Numbered from the stretch's first letter, positions 54,123-63,539 are shown. The stretch is 64,000 nucleotides of DNA from Eubacteriales bacterium (GCA_030527665.1 JAUNAK010000002.1:1-64000); one strand, 5' to 3'. Notes: generated from the sequence alone by a model not told the origin. Numbers and translations: made by a program.

Positions 54123-55312
54123 TTACATGCAGACATATCACGGATCTTCCTTATGCCAATAAACTGACCTGCAAAGCCGGAAAGACGGGGCTGAACAGGG
54201 CTATCCAGTGGGTACACTACCTGGAAGTCCCGGAATACGTAGGATGGCTGAAAGGACAGGAACTGGTAATCGTTTCGGGTGCTATGATCCGGGGCAGCGA
54301 ACGAGGAATGATCGGGTTGATCGATCAGTTATATGATAAGGAAGTATCCGGAGTTGTAATCAATCTGAGTACGTATATCGATCACATTCCGGAATCGGTT
54401 ATACGAAAAGGCGATGAACTCGGACTGCCGATTTTTGAAATGCCTGCAGAAGTACGTATTGTGGATGTCAGCCAGAGTATATGTTTTGCTATCTTTCAGG
54501 ATAAAAGAAAGGAAAATATGTACAAGGATATCCTGATGGAAGCAATCAACGGGAAGCGCATGACGGAAAAACGCTATAAGCTGCTGGAAAAAGCCGGCTT
54601 TGTAGAAGGTCAGGTCTATCGCGCCGTGATCGTTCAGGTCAGAAAAAATACGGTCATGGATGAAGATAAGCCCTTCTATGATGAAGAATCTCTGGATACG
54701 CTGCTTCTCCGTCTGGAGGATGCGGCGGCAGAGTATTTTTCACAAAAGCGAAAAACCGTGCTGCACACTTCGACAGAAGACTATCTGCTGCTGGTTATGA
54801 AGGTGGAATCGGAGAGCGGACGGGATATATCGGAGCGGGTTTTTCTGCTCGTAGAATGGCTGAAGGAGAGAGAGAAGGATCTGGAACTGAAGGCTGCGAT
54901 CGGTACGGAGTTTCATACGATCCGTGAGATCAAGCACAGTGTTGAAAATGCACTGGATCTGCTTCGTATCTGCCGTGATGATAAGGATGTGGTTCTGGAT
55001 TACAGAAATCATACGCTGGAAAGGATTCTCGGGGAACTGACAGATACAACGGTGCTGAAGGAAGTGATCCGGGGAATTCTCGGTCCTCTGCTGGAAGAGG
55101 ATCAGAAGGAACTGCTGGAGACTTTGCGGGTTTATCTGTACTGTGGTGAAAATAAGAAGAATGTTGCTGCACAGCTGTTTGTGCATGTGAATACACTGAA
55201 CTACAGAATCAATAAACTGGAACGCATGCTGGGGCAGGATCTGTCTGACCCGCAGACCCGCTTTACGCTTGAACTTGCCATTCGCATCAACGATTATTTT
55301 GTGAAAGTGTAG
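54119..55312 (+). CDS. PucR-family transcriptional regulator
   Basis: 397 residues. The N-terminal PucR sensory domain (about 1-125) has GLNRAIQWVHYLEVPEYVGW and WLKGQELVIVSG, a middle GGDEF-related region follows, and the C-terminal helix-turn-helix (about 340-397) has VNTLNYRINKLERMLG. Such proteins activate purine, amino-acid or GABA catabolism on binding a substrate. The ATGA overlap with the CoA-transferase gene places it in that operon. It is not a sigma-54 activator since it has no AAA+ domain, so another protein must bind the palindromes. Confidence 0.88.
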   Translation: MITCRHITDLPYANKLTCKAGKTGLNRAIQWVHYLEVPEYVGWLKGQELVIVSGAMIRGSERGMIGLIDQLYDKEVSGVVINLSTYIDHIPESVIRKGDELGLPIFEMPAEVRIVDVSQSICFAIFQDKRKENMYKDILMEAINGKRMTEKRYKLLEKAGFVEGQVYRAVIVQVRKNTVMDEDKPFYDEESLDTLLLRLEDAAAEYFSQKRKTVLHTSTEDYLLLVMKVESESGRDISERVFLLVEWLKEREKDLELKAAIGTEFHTIREIKHSVENALDLLRICRDDKDVVLDYRNHTLERILGELTDTTVLKEVIRGILGPLLEEDQKELLETLRVYLYCGENKKNVAAQLFVHVNTLNYRINKLERMLGQDLSDPQTRFTLELAIRINDYFVKV

Positions 55313-55321
55313 ATGTAATAC

Positions 55322-55370
55322 AAAAACGGACTGTATTATTGTTGCTTATCAATAAAACGGTCCGTTTTTT
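55322..55370 (+). terminator. Terminator of the CoA-transferase/pucR operon
   Basis: AAAAACGGAC (55322-55331) pairs with GTCCGTTTTT (55360-55369); T-run included. Confidence 0.85.
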
Positions 55371-55521
55371 GGGAGTCAGGACGTGCGAAAAACGGAGAAC
55401 GAATGGAAAAAGGGGAGAAAATAGAGAAAACTTCTTGTTTTCCGGAGGGTTTTCACGAACATTGGAGGCGGATATACTGTGGGAGAATCAAAAAACGATT
55501 TTCATCGGGAAAGAGGAAAAA

Positions 55522-56952
55522 ATGGGAGAAGAAAGAGTTTCATTAGGTAAAACTCTCCAGAGAAAAGATATCTGGGGATTTGCATTCGGTTCCGTTGTAG
55601 GATGGGGCTGGATCATGATGGCAGGAAACTGGGTTCGCATGGCAGGTACCATGGGTGCGGTAATTGCCTTTGTTATCGGTGCAGTCATTACTGCGATCAT
55701 CGGATGCATCTATGCAGAGATGACACCGATGCTTCCGCTGTCCGGCGGTGTTATGGTATGGTCCTATCGCTGCAGCGGCTATAATTTCTGCTGGTTCACC
55801 GGTTGGGCGATCTGCTTTGCATATCTGGCAACGGCCGCTTTCGAAGGCCCTGCATTTGCAACAGCAATCATGTATCTGTTCCCGATTCCGCAGGGTCCCC
55901 TTCTGTGGACCATTGCCGGTTATGAGGTGCATCTGACATGGCTGATCATCAGCCTTGCAGGTATCTGCGGTGTTATGTTCCTGCATTACCGCGGAACAAA
56001 AATGGCAGCTAAGTTCAATACGATCGCTGCGGTTGCACTGGCAATCGGCGGATTGATCTTCTTCTTCGGAAGTGTAACACTCGGTGATATTCAGAATGCC
56101 ATGCCGGCGATCCGTGACGGTATCGGCGGTATTGAACTTGTTATGATGAGCGTGCCCTGCATGTTCCTTGGCTTTGACGTAATTCCGCAGGCTTCTGAGG
56201 AAATGGACATTCCGCTGAAGCAGATCGGGTGGATGGTAATTTTTGCGATCACACTTGGCGCTCTCTGGTATATCGGTATGATCCTTGGTGTTGGTTTTGC
56301 AGCTCCGCTGGATATGGTGATCGATGAGCCGATTCCGCTGGCTGCAGCAGCTGAGATCGTGTTCGGAAGCAAGATCTTCGGATTTATCCTGATCGTTGCC
56401 GGTGTAGGCGGTATCATTACCAGCTGGAACGCAATGTTTATGGGTGCTACCCGTATCATGTTTGCGATGGCAAGAGCAAAACTTCTGCCGGAAGTATTTG
56501 CAAAAACAAGTAAATACAATACACCGTATGCAGCGATTATGCTGACCGGTTCCATCGGTATCATTGCTCCGTTCCTGGGCAAAAATGCTATTACCTGGTT
56601 TGTAGATGCAAGTTCTCTTGGCTCCGTAGTTGCTTATCTCTGCGTTGCCATCAGCTTTGTACTGCTGAGACGCAAAGAGCCGAATCTGGAAAGACCGTGG
56701 AAGCTGCCGGCCGGCAGACTGATGGGTGTACTCGGTGTAGTAAGCTGTCTGTTCTTTATCAGCCTGTATATGCCGTTCGGATCCAGTTCTCTTGGACTGC
56801 ATGAGTGGTCCATGGTCATTCTCTGGGTAGTGATCGGACTGGTTCTTTACTTCATGAACAAGAGACAGAAAGTCACACTGAAAGAAAGAGAACTGCTTCT
56901 TTTCGGTGAAGAGTATGCAAGACCGGAATTTATGAAAGATACATATAAATAA
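55522..56952 (+). CDS. APC-family amino-acid permease
   Basis: 476 residues with about 12 membrane helices. The first helix has the APC signature FGSVVGWGWIMMAGNWVRMAG (split as FGSVVGWGW and MMAGNW), with later LSGGVMVWSYRCSG and a central VMMSVPCMFLGFDVIPQASEE. It imports an amino acid or amine by proton or exchange coupling. The start at 55522 has GAGG 5 bases upstream; the frame is open for 61 codons before it. Its place between PucR and the amidase suggests it brings in the substrate of the locus, perhaps GABA or an amide. That specificity is inferred. Confidence 0.85.
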   Translation: MGEERVSLGKTLQRKDIWGFAFGSVVGWGWIMMAGNWVRMAGTMGAVIAFVIGAVITAIIGCIYAEMTPMLPLSGGVMVWSYRCSGYNFCWFTGWAICFAYLATAAFEGPAFATAIMYLFPIPQGPLLWTIAGYEVHLTWLIISLAGICGVMFLHYRGTKMAAKFNTIAAVALAIGGLIFFFGSVTLGDIQNAMPAIRDGIGGIELVMMSVPCMFLGFDVIPQASEEMDIPLKQIGWMVIFAITLGALWYIGMILGVGFAAPLDMVIDEPIPLAAAAEIVFGSKIFGFILIVAGVGGIITSWNAMFMGATRIMFAMARAKLLPEVFAKTSKYNTPYAAIMLTGSIGIIAPFLGKNAITWFVDASSLGSVVAYLCVAISFVLLRRKEPNLERPWKLPAGRLMGVLGVVSCLFFISLYMPFGSSSLGLHEWSMVILWVVIGLVLYFMNKRQKVTLKERELLLFGEEYARPEFMKDTYK

Positions 56953-56959
56953 TACCTGT

Positions 56960-56992
56960 CACCCTGCCCCGCAGAAACTGTAAGGCAGGGTG
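56960..56992 (+). other. Intergenic hairpin between permease and amidase
   Basis: CACCCTGCC (56960-56968) pairs perfectly with GGCAGGGTG (56984-56992). No T-run follows, so it may control stability or read-through. Confidence 0.5.
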
Positions 56993-57022
56993 AAGCAATA
57001 GGAACATGCAGGAGGCAGACGT

Positions 57023-57883
57023 ATGAATAAAACATCAACCGCATGCGTACAGTATGCAAGAGATTATGAACATGGCGGACCGACAAAAAAAGCATCCGTT
57101 GCATGCATCCAGTTTGCGCCTGTCACAAATGACAAGGCGGCAAATATCCGTAAGATGGGAAGCTGGATCGAATCGGTCAAGGCTGAGCATCCGTTTGTGG
57201 ATCTGATCCTTTTTCCGGAACTGGCAATCAATGGATATGATGCAACAAAGGAAGAATTCCGTGCAATGGCAGAGACGCCGGAGCATGGAGATGCTTTGGA
57301 AGCAATGAAAATCATGGCAAGGATCTGCCGCACCTACATTGCTTACGGCTATGCAGAAGACGGCGGCGAAGATATGTATAACAGTATGATCATGATAGGC
57401 CGTGACGGAGAAGTGGTTGAGAATTACCGCAAGATCCATCCGTTTGCGGATGAGAAAAAATGGTGCGTAGCAGGTGAGGAATGGAAAGTAGCGGAAACTG
57501 ACTTTGGAAAAGTCGGAATGATGATCTGTTATGATACATCCTTCCCGGAAGCGGCCGGTACACTGGCGCGAATGGGCGCCGAAATGCTGGCAATTTCCAC
57601 TAACTGGGAAGATCCGCATCTCTATGACTGGGATCTGGTGACCGCAGCAAGAGCATTTGACAATTCTCTTCATGTTGTGAGCTCCAACCGTGTCGGAAGA
57701 GACCGTATTTTATCGTTTTCCGGCCACAGCCGCATTCTGAGTCCGATGGGAAGGCCGATCTGTGAATTGATGGAGCCGGAAGAAGGATATATCTATGCAG
57801 AACTGGATCTGGAAGAAACCAACCGTCTGCGCAGCGGATATTATACTTCGATTCGTGACAGAAGACCGAATACATACAAATAA
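57023..57883 (+). CDS. Nitrilase-family carbon-nitrogen hydrolase (amidase)
   Basis: 286 residues with the complete Glu-Lys-Cys triad: E66 in LFPELAINGY, K137 in YRKIHPF and C169 in MMICYDTSFPE. Family members hydrolyse omega-amides, carbamoyl-amines or nitriles. An N-terminal extension of about 20 residues precedes the domain. GCAGGAGG lies before the ATG. It follows the permease by 70 bases and probably releases ammonia from the imported compound, giving an acid for the CoA-transferase. The exact substrate is not evident. Confidence 0.9.
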   Translation: MNKTSTACVQYARDYEHGGPTKKASVACIQFAPVTNDKAANIRKMGSWIESVKAEHPFVDLILFPELAINGYDATKEEFRAMAETPEHGDALEAMKIMARICRTYIAYGYAEDGGEDMYNSMIMIGRDGEVVENYRKIHPFADEKKWCVAGEEWKVAETDFGKVGMMICYDTSFPEAAGTLARMGAEMLAISTNWEDPHLYDWDLVTAARAFDNSLHVVSSNRVGRDRILSFSGHSRILSPMGRPICELMEPEEGYIYAELDLEETNRLRSGYYTSIRDRRPNTYK

Positions 57884-57908
57884 AGAATCTGGTTCAGTGG
57901 TTTTGCAG

Positions 57909-57941
57909 GGCGTTGTGCTTCTACGGCACGGCGCCTTTTTT
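57909..57941 (+). terminator. Terminator after the amidase gene
   Basis: GGCGTTGTGC (57909-57918) pairs with GCACGGCGCC (57926-57935, two G-U), then six T. Confidence 0.85.
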
Positions 57942-57972
57942 ATTTATGCAAATCAGTTCGATGGAAGGTCTA

Positions 57973-57994
57973 TGCGATGCGTATATGCATCGCA
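57973..57994. promoter_or_regulatory. Putative enhancer site for a sigma-54 activator (site 2)
   Basis: Perfect 8-6-8 palindrome TGCGATGC-N6-GCATCGCA, 60 bases before the sigma-54 promoter; same layout as 51198-51219. Confidence 0.65.
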
Positions 57995-58054
57995 CATATC
58001 CGGCTCATACCGGATAAACACAGAAAACACGCAGATTTCTGTCAGCTGGATAAG

Positions 58055-58071
58055 TTGGCACGGGATTTGCT
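58055..58071 (+). promoter_or_regulatory. Sigma-54 promoter of the butyryl-CoA operon
   Basis: TTGGCACGGGATTTGCT is an exact match to TTGGCACG-N4-TTGCW. It lies 42 bases upstream of the acyl-CoA dehydrogenase start, so the leader is short. Confidence 0.92.
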
Positions 58072-58113
58072 GTTAATAAAAATAAAAAACAAAGTTGCAT
58101 GGAGGAGCAAAAT

Positions 58114-59256
58114 ATGGATTTTCAGTTATCACCGGAGCACGTTCTGTTAAAAGAGATGTGCGCTTCTTTTGCCGAGAACGAACTTAAACCGATCGCTCGC
58201 GAGATCGACGAAGAAGAAAGATTCCCAGTTGAAACCGTGGAGAAGCTTGGAAGATACGGCTTCATGGGAATGGCATTCCCGAAGGAGTACGGTGGACAGG
58301 GAGTAGACAACCTCGCTTATGTTATCAGTATTGAGGAACTCGCTAAAAAATGCCTGAGCACAACAACCATTTACTCAGCACATTGTTCTCTGTGTGCAAA
58401 TCCGATCAACCAGTTCGGAACAGAAGCACAGAAACAGAAATACCTGCCGAAACTGCTCAGCGGTGAGTGGCTTGGCGCTTTCGGTTTTACAGAGCCGAAT
58501 GCAGGTACCGATTCTGCCGGACAGCAGACAGTTGCAGTACTTGACGGAGATGACTATGTAATCAACGGATCCAAGATCTTTATTACAAACTCTGCACACG
58601 CAGATGTATTTATTGTAATTGCTGTTACAGACAAGACTCAGAAACCGAGCCGTGCATGTTCTGCATTTATCGTGGAGCGTACAACTCCGGGATTCACGGT
58701 AGGCAAGAGAGAAGAAAAGATGGGTATCCGTGCATCCGATGCCTGTGAGCTGATCTTCGAGAACATGCGTGTTCCGAAAGAAAACCTGCTTGGCAAAGAG
58801 GGACAGGGATTCAAAATCGCCATGCAGACCCTGGATACAGGCCGTGTTGGTATCGCTGCACAGGCACTGGGACTTGCAGAAGGTGCACTGGAAGAGACTA
58901 TCAAATATGTTAAAGAAAGAAAACAGTTCGGCAGACCGATCGCTGCATTCCAGAACACACAGTTCACACTTGCTGAGCTGCGCACAAAAATTGAAGCTGG
59001 TCAGATGCTGGTTTACAAAGTTGCCCGCATGAAAGACAACAAACAGAACTATTCCGTTAATGCTGCAATGGCAAAACTGTATTGCTCCCAGCTTGCAAGC
59101 GAAGTAACGACCAAATGTCTGCAGCTGTTCGGCGGTTATGGATACATTCGTGAGTATCCGCTGGAGCGTATGATGCGTGACGCAAGAATTACAGAGATCT
59201 ATGAAGGAACCAGCGAAGTTCAGAAGATGGTTATTTCAGGTTCCATGCTGAAATAA
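58114..59256 (+). CDS. bcd: Butyryl-CoA dehydrogenase (short-chain acyl-CoA dehydrogenase)
   Basis: 380-residue FAD enzyme. FGFTEPNAGTDSAG and FITNSAHADVF are FAD/substrate motifs, RKQFGRPIAAFQNTQF and LQLFGGYGYIREYPLERMMRD follow (the latter as LQLFGGYGYI), and the catalytic base is the Glu in TEIYEGTSEVQ. With EtfAB it reduces crotonyl-CoA to butyryl-CoA, possibly with electron bifurcation to ferredoxin. I chose the ATG at 58114, with GGAGGAG 6 bases upstream; the ATG at 58099 is formed by the binding site itself. First gene of the sigma-54 operon. An acryloyl-CoA reductase role is a less likely alternative. Confidence 0.92.
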   Translation: MDFQLSPEHVLLKEMCASFAENELKPIAREIDEEERFPVETVEKLGRYGFMGMAFPKEYGGQGVDNLAYVISIEELAKKCLSTTTIYSAHCSLCANPINQFGTEAQKQKYLPKLLSGEWLGAFGFTEPNAGTDSAGQQTVAVLDGDDYVINGSKIFITNSAHADVFIVIAVTDKTQKPSRACSAFIVERTTPGFTVGKREEKMGIRASDACELIFENMRVPKENLLGKEGQGFKIAMQTLDTGRVGIAAQALGLAEGALEETIKYVKERKQFGRPIAAFQNTQFTLAELRTKIEAGQMLVYKVARMKDNKQNYSVNAAMAKLYCSQLASEVTTKCLQLFGGYGYIREYPLERMMRDARITEIYEGTSEVQKMVISGSMLK

Positions 59257-59340
59257 TTCTGTTGCGGATAAATAACGTCGTTTCCGCAGCAGGAAGCGGC
59301 AGCATGTCGAATACATTAGAAAACTGAAAGGATGATAAGA

Positions 59341-60153
59341 ATGAATATCATTGTTTGTATCAAACAGGTACCGGATACCACTGAGGTCAGACTCGATCCG
59401 AAAACTAATACACTGATTCGTGACGGCGTACCGAGCATCATCAATCCGGATGACAAAGCAGGAATCGAAGCTGCTCTTCAGATCAAAGAGAAGACAGGAG
59501 CTGCCGTAACGGTAGTATCCATGGGACCGCCGCAGGCAGAGAAGGCAATTCGTGAAGCACTTGCTATGGGATGTGATAAAGGCGTTCTTGTTTCCGGCAG
59601 AGAGTTCGGAGGCGCAGATACCCTGGCAACTTCCACAACCATTGCACAGGCTGTAAAGAAACTGGATTATGATCTGATCATTGCAGGCCGTCAGGCAATC
59701 GACGGAGATACCGCTCAGGTTGGTCCGCAGATCGCTGAGCATCTCGGCCTTCCGCAGATCAGCTATGCAGAATCTGTAGAGGTTGAAGAGAACAAAGTTG
59801 TTGTTAAGAGACAGTTCGAGGACAGGTATCATGTTCTGGAGGCAGAGATGCCGGTTCTGATCACAACACTGGGTGAGAGCTTTACACCGAGATATATGAC
59901 AGTCGGCGGATGTTTTGATGCATACAGAGAAAAAGAAGTAGCTGTTTGGGGATATCAGGATCTGATCGCTGACCTCAGCGAGGAAGAAGCTGCAGAGTTC
60001 ACCAGAAACATTGGTCTGAAAGGTTCTCCGACCCGCGTTAAAAAATCCTTCGTAAAAGAGGCAAAGGGCGCAGGTACTATTCTGAAAGATATTACTGCAG
60101 ACGAGGCTGTTGATGCTATTATCGGCAAACTGCAGGAAAAACATCTGATTTAA
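59341..60153 (+). CDS. etfB: Electron transfer flavoprotein, beta subunit
   Basis: 270 residues. It begins MNIIVCIKQVPDTTEVRLDP and contains LVSGREFGGADTLATS and the family signature region LPQISYAESVEVEENKVVV. It binds AMP or FAD and shuttles electrons between NADH and butyryl-CoA dehydrogenase. The start at 59341 has AAGGA 8 bases upstream. It lies between bcd and etfA in the usual bcd-etfB-etfA order. Confidence 0.94.
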   Translation: MNIIVCIKQVPDTTEVRLDPKTNTLIRDGVPSIINPDDKAGIEAALQIKEKTGAAVTVVSMGPPQAEKAIREALAMGCDKGVLVSGREFGGADTLATSTTIAQAVKKLDYDLIIAGRQAIDGDTAQVGPQIAEHLGLPQISYAESVEVEENKVVVKRQFEDRYHVLEAEMPVLITTLGESFTPRYMTVGGCFDAYREKEVAVWGYQDLIADLSEEEAAEFTRNIGLKGSPTRVKKSFVKEAKGAGTILKDITADEAVDAIIGKLQEKHLI

Positions 60154-60172
60154 GCAGGAGGAGAAAAGACAA

Positions 60173-61159
60173 ATGAGCAAAAATGTATTTGTAATGGCAG
60201 AACAGAGAGATGGTGTGATCAGCAAAGTAACTCTGGAACTGCTTGGAAAAGGCAGAACTCTTGCAGATACTCTCGGACAGGAGCTGGTAGCAGTTGTTCT
60301 GGGAAGCGGAATCGCCGATAAAGCAAACGAGCTGATCGCATACGGTGCGGACCGTGTGCTTGTAGTTGATGATCCGATGCTGAAAGAGTATCTGACCGAG
60401 CCGTATGCAGCTGCAACAACCAAAGTTATCAGAGAGTATGAGCCGGATATCGTTTTGTATGGAGCAACCAGTATCGGCCGTGATCTTGCACCGAGAATTT
60501 CCGCAAGAGTAAAAACTGGTCTGACAGCTGACTGTACAAAACTGGAGATCGATGAGGAGACAAAACTTCTGGCTATGACCAGACCGGCATTCGGCGGAAA
60601 TATTATGGCAACCATTATGTGTGCCGATCATCGTCCGCAGATGGCAACCGTTCGTCCGGGTGTTATGCAGGCGCTGGAGAAAGACGAGACAAGAACCGGT
60701 TCTGTAGAGAAGGTTGATGTTGATCTTACCGGATGCGATTCCAAGGTCAAGATTCGCGAAGTTGTTATGTTTAAGAAGAAAGCAGCTGATATCACAGAGT
60801 CCAAGATGCTTGTTTCGGCAGGACGCGGTATCGGAAGCGAAGAGAATATGCAGATGGTCAAAGACGTTGCTGCGGCTCTGGGCGCTGATCTCTGCGGTTC
60901 CCGTGCTGTCATCGACCAGGGATGGCTGGCTAAAGATCTGCAGATCGGTCAGACCGGCAAGACCGTTCGTCCGCAGCTGTATCTGGCATGCGGTATTTCC
61001 GGTGCTATCCAGCATGTAGCCGGTATGGAAGGCTCCGAGCTGATCGTTGCCATTAACAAAAATGAAGGCGCACCGATCTTCAAAGTTGCTGACCTGGGTA
61101 TCGTTGGTGATCTGAAAGTGATTCTGCCGAAGCTGGCTAAGAAACTGGAAGAGATCTGA
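60173..61159 (+). CDS. etfA: Electron transfer flavoprotein, alpha subunit
   Basis: 328 residues. The C-terminal FAD domain shows SAGRGIGSEENMQ, then GQTGKTVRPQLYLACGISGA and INKNEGAPIFKVADLGIVGD, the diagnostic EtfA blocks. It pairs with EtfB to serve Bcd. GCAGGAGGAG precedes the ATG; spacing to etfB is 19 bases. A stable hairpin follows at 61175. Confidence 0.95.
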   Translation: MSKNVFVMAEQRDGVISKVTLELLGKGRTLADTLGQELVAVVLGSGIADKANELIAYGADRVLVVDDPMLKEYLTEPYAAATTKVIREYEPDIVLYGATSIGRDLAPRISARVKTGLTADCTKLEIDEETKLLAMTRPAFGGNIMATIMCADHRPQMATVRPGVMQALEKDETRTGSVEKVDVDLTGCDSKVKIREVVMFKKKAADITESKMLVSAGRGIGSEENMQMVKDVAAALGADLCGSRAVIDQGWLAKDLQIGQTGKTVRPQLYLACGISGAIQHVAGMEGSELIVAINKNEGAPIFKVADLGIVGDLKVILPKLAKKLEEI

Positions 61160-61174
61160 TCAACAGAATGGAAA

Positions 61175-61196
61175 CCTCCCGTCCTCGGACGGGAGG
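61175..61196 (+). other. Intercistronic hairpin after etfA
   Basis: CCTCCCGTC (61175-61183), loop CTCG, GACGGGAGG (61188-61196). A perfect 9-bp stem with no T-run, so probably an RNA stability or processing element. Confidence 0.55.
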
Positions 61197-61222
61197 AAAT
61201 TATAGAAAAGAGGGAATAAACG

Positions 61223-61999
61223 ATGAGCACAGTATTATATGAGAAGAAAGGCCATGTGGGTCTGATTACATTAAACAATCCGAAAAAGCTCAACGCTTTA
61301 AGCGCAGCTTTCATGACTGAGATCGAGAATGCAGTAGCAGAAGTTGAGAAGGATACAGATGTGTATGTCTGCATCATTACAGGTGTTGAAAAAGCGTTTA
61401 TTGCCGGAGCTGATATCAGCGAAATGTGTCCGCTGACAGCTGCAGGTGCAATCGCATGGGGCAAACAGGGGACCGATCTGAACCTTCGTATTGAGAATCT
61501 TCGTGTACCGGTTATTGCTGCTGTTAACGGATTTGCACTGGGCGGCGGATGTGAGCTTGCCATGGCATGTGATATTCGCATTGCTTCCGAAAAAGCAAAA
61601 TTCGGTCAGCCGGAAGTCGGCCTGGGAATCACGCCGGGTGCAGGCGGCACACAGAGACTTCCGAGACTGGTTGGCGCAGGAATCGCAAAAGAACTTCTGT
61701 ACACCGGAAGAATGATCAATGCACAGGAGGCATACCGCATCGGTCTTGTTAATAAGGTAACCGCTCCGGAAGAACTGATGGATGCAGCATTTGCACTGGC
61801 TGATGAGATCATCAAGAATGCACAGATTGCCGTACAGCAGACAAAACGCTGCGTAAACCGCGGTATCGAGACCGATATTGTTACCGGTATTGATTTTGAG
61901 CAGCAGGCATTTGCAGTATGCAATGCAACAGAGGATAAGCAAATCGGTATGGGCGCCTTCCTGCGTAAAGAAAAAGAGAAAAATTTCGTTTACAGATAA
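61223..61999 (+). CDS. crt: Enoyl-CoA hydratase (crotonase)
   Basis: 258 residues. Crotonase-fold motifs are FIAGADISEM, NGFALGGGCELAMACD (oxyanion hole) and GQPEVGLGITPGAGGTQRL, where the Glu pair for water addition sits. It interconverts crotonyl-CoA and 3-hydroxybutyryl-CoA. In this operon it links the dehydratase product crotonyl-CoA to the oxidative branch with Hbd. AGAGGG lies upstream. Confidence 0.93.
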   Translation: MSTVLYEKKGHVGLITLNNPKKLNALSAAFMTEIENAVAEVEKDTDVYVCIITGVEKAFIAGADISEMCPLTAAGAIAWGKQGTDLNLRIENLRVPVIAAVNGFALGGGCELAMACDIRIASEKAKFGQPEVGLGITPGAGGTQRLPRLVGAGIAKELLYTGRMINAQEAYRIGLVNKVTAPEELMDAAFALADEIIKNAQIAVQQTKRCVNRGIETDIVTGIDFEQQAFAVCNATEDKQIGMGAFLRKEKEKNFVYR

Positions 62000-62063
62000 G
62001 TACTGTATAGAACAGTTATGCAGCATGTGAAGCATGCGTGAGGGATTAGAAAGGGAAATTGCT

Positions 62064-63509
62064 ATGGCATTAATGACAGGTGAGCAGTATGTGGAGAGCA
62101 TCCGCAATCTGCATATGAATATCTGGCTTTTTGGAGAGAAAGTTGAGAATTCGGTAGATAATCCGATTCTTCGTCCATCTCTTAACTCGGTTCGTGCAAC
62201 CTATGATCTGGCACAGGAAGAAGAGTACCGGGATCTGATGACAGTCGTTCTGGATAACGGAGAAAGAATCAATCGATTCACCAATATTCACAGAAGTACC
62301 GAGGATCTTGTTAATAAAGTAAAAATGCAGAGACTTCTCGGACAGAAGACGGCAAGCTGTTTCCAGCGCTGCGTTGGCATGGATGCCATGAACGCTGTAT
62401 TCAGCACGACCTATGAAGTGGATCAGAAATACGGTACGCCGTATCATGCAAACTTCAGAAAATTCCTGGAGATGGTACAGTCCAGAGACTATACCGTTGA
62501 CGGTGCAATGACCGACCCGAAGGGGGATCGTTCCCTTCCGCCTCATAAACAGGCAGATCCGGATCTGTATCTGCATGTTGTAGAGCAGAGAGAAGACGGC
62601 ATCGTTGTCTGCGGTGCAAAAGCGCATCAGACAGGTATTGTTAACTCTCACGAAGTACTTGTTATGCCGACCATCGCCATGGGAGAAGCTGACAAAGATT
62701 ACGCAGTGTCCTTTGCGGTTCCGACCGATACCGAAGGCATTACCATTATCGTAGGCCGTCAGTCCTGTGATACAAGAAAGAAAGAGAGAACCACCATTGA
62801 CGTTGGAAACAGCGTATACGGCGGTATGGAGGCTCTTGTTGTATTTGATCATGTATTCGTACCGAATGACCGTATTTTCCTGAACGGAGAGTATGATTTT
62901 GCCGGCATGCTGGTTGAACGTTTTGCCGGATATCACAGACAGAGCTACGGCGGCTGCAAAGTCGGTGTCGGCGATGTACTGATCGGTGCAACTGCACTTG
63001 CGGCTGATTTCAACGGTGTGCAGAAAGCTTCCCATGTTAAAGACAAACTAATCGAGATGACTCATCTGAATGAGACTTTGTACAGCTGCGGTATTGCATG
63101 TTCTGCACAGGGTACAAAGACAGCATCCGGAAACTATATGATCGATCTGCTTCTTGCAAACGTATGCAAACAGAACGTTACCAGATTTCCGTATGAGATC
63201 ACCAGACTGGCAGAGGATATTGCCGGAGGTCTGATGGTAACCGCTCCGTCTGAGGCTGATATGAATTCTCCGGAAGTTGGTCCGATGGTTAAGAAATATC
63301 TGCAGGGAACTTCAGCTGTAAGCATGGAGGATCGTCTGAAGATCTTCCGTCTGATCGAGAATATGACTTTGGGAACCGCTGCTGTCGGATATCGTACCGA
63401 GTCCATGCATGGTGCAGGTTCTCCGCAGGCACAGAGAATCGTTATCTCCCGTCAGTGTGATATGAACGGCAAGAAGGAACTGGCTAAGAAACTGGCACAT
63501 ATTGATTGA
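62064..63509 (+). CDS. abfD: 4-hydroxybutyryl-CoA dehydratase / vinylacetyl-CoA isomerase
   Basis: 481 residues. The radical flavin/iron-sulfur enzyme removes water from 4-hydroxybutyryl-CoA to give crotonyl-CoA. Cluster ligands known in Clostridium aminobutyricum (C99, C103, H292, C299) are matched here by C99 and C103 in SCFQRC and by H291 and C298 in YHRQSYGGC. I therefore prefer it over the related 4-hydroxyphenylacetate hydroxylases. The start at 62064 has AAAGGGA 7 bases upstream; the frame is open to 62034. It sits between crt and hbd. Confidence 0.95.
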   Translation: MALMTGEQYVESIRNLHMNIWLFGEKVENSVDNPILRPSLNSVRATYDLAQEEEYRDLMTVVLDNGERINRFTNIHRSTEDLVNKVKMQRLLGQKTASCFQRCVGMDAMNAVFSTTYEVDQKYGTPYHANFRKFLEMVQSRDYTVDGAMTDPKGDRSLPPHKQADPDLYLHVVEQREDGIVVCGAKAHQTGIVNSHEVLVMPTIAMGEADKDYAVSFAVPTDTEGITIIVGRQSCDTRKKERTTIDVGNSVYGGMEALVVFDHVFVPNDRIFLNGEYDFAGMLVERFAGYHRQSYGGCKVGVGDVLIGATALAADFNGVQKASHVKDKLIEMTHLNETLYSCGIACSAQGTKTASGNYMIDLLLANVCKQNVTRFPYEITRLAEDIAGGLMVTAPSEADMNSPEVGPMVKKYLQGTSAVSMEDRLKIFRLIENMTLGTAAVGYRTESMHGAGSPQAQRIVISRQCDMNGKKELAKKLAHID

Positions 63510-63520
63510 TCGTTGATCGA

Positions 63521-63539
63521 AAGCCCGCTTTGCGGGCTT
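63521..63539 (+). other. Intercistronic hairpin after abfD
   Basis: AAGCCCGC (63521-63528) pairs with GCGGGCTT (63532-63539) around TTT; no T-run, so likely not a full terminator. Confidence 0.5.

Noticed and set aside
58114..61159. Acryloyl-CoA reductase (propionate pathway) instead of butyryl-CoA dehydrogenase with Etf
   Set aside because: Possible by family, but crt, abfD and hbd in the same operon favour crotonyl-CoA as substrate.
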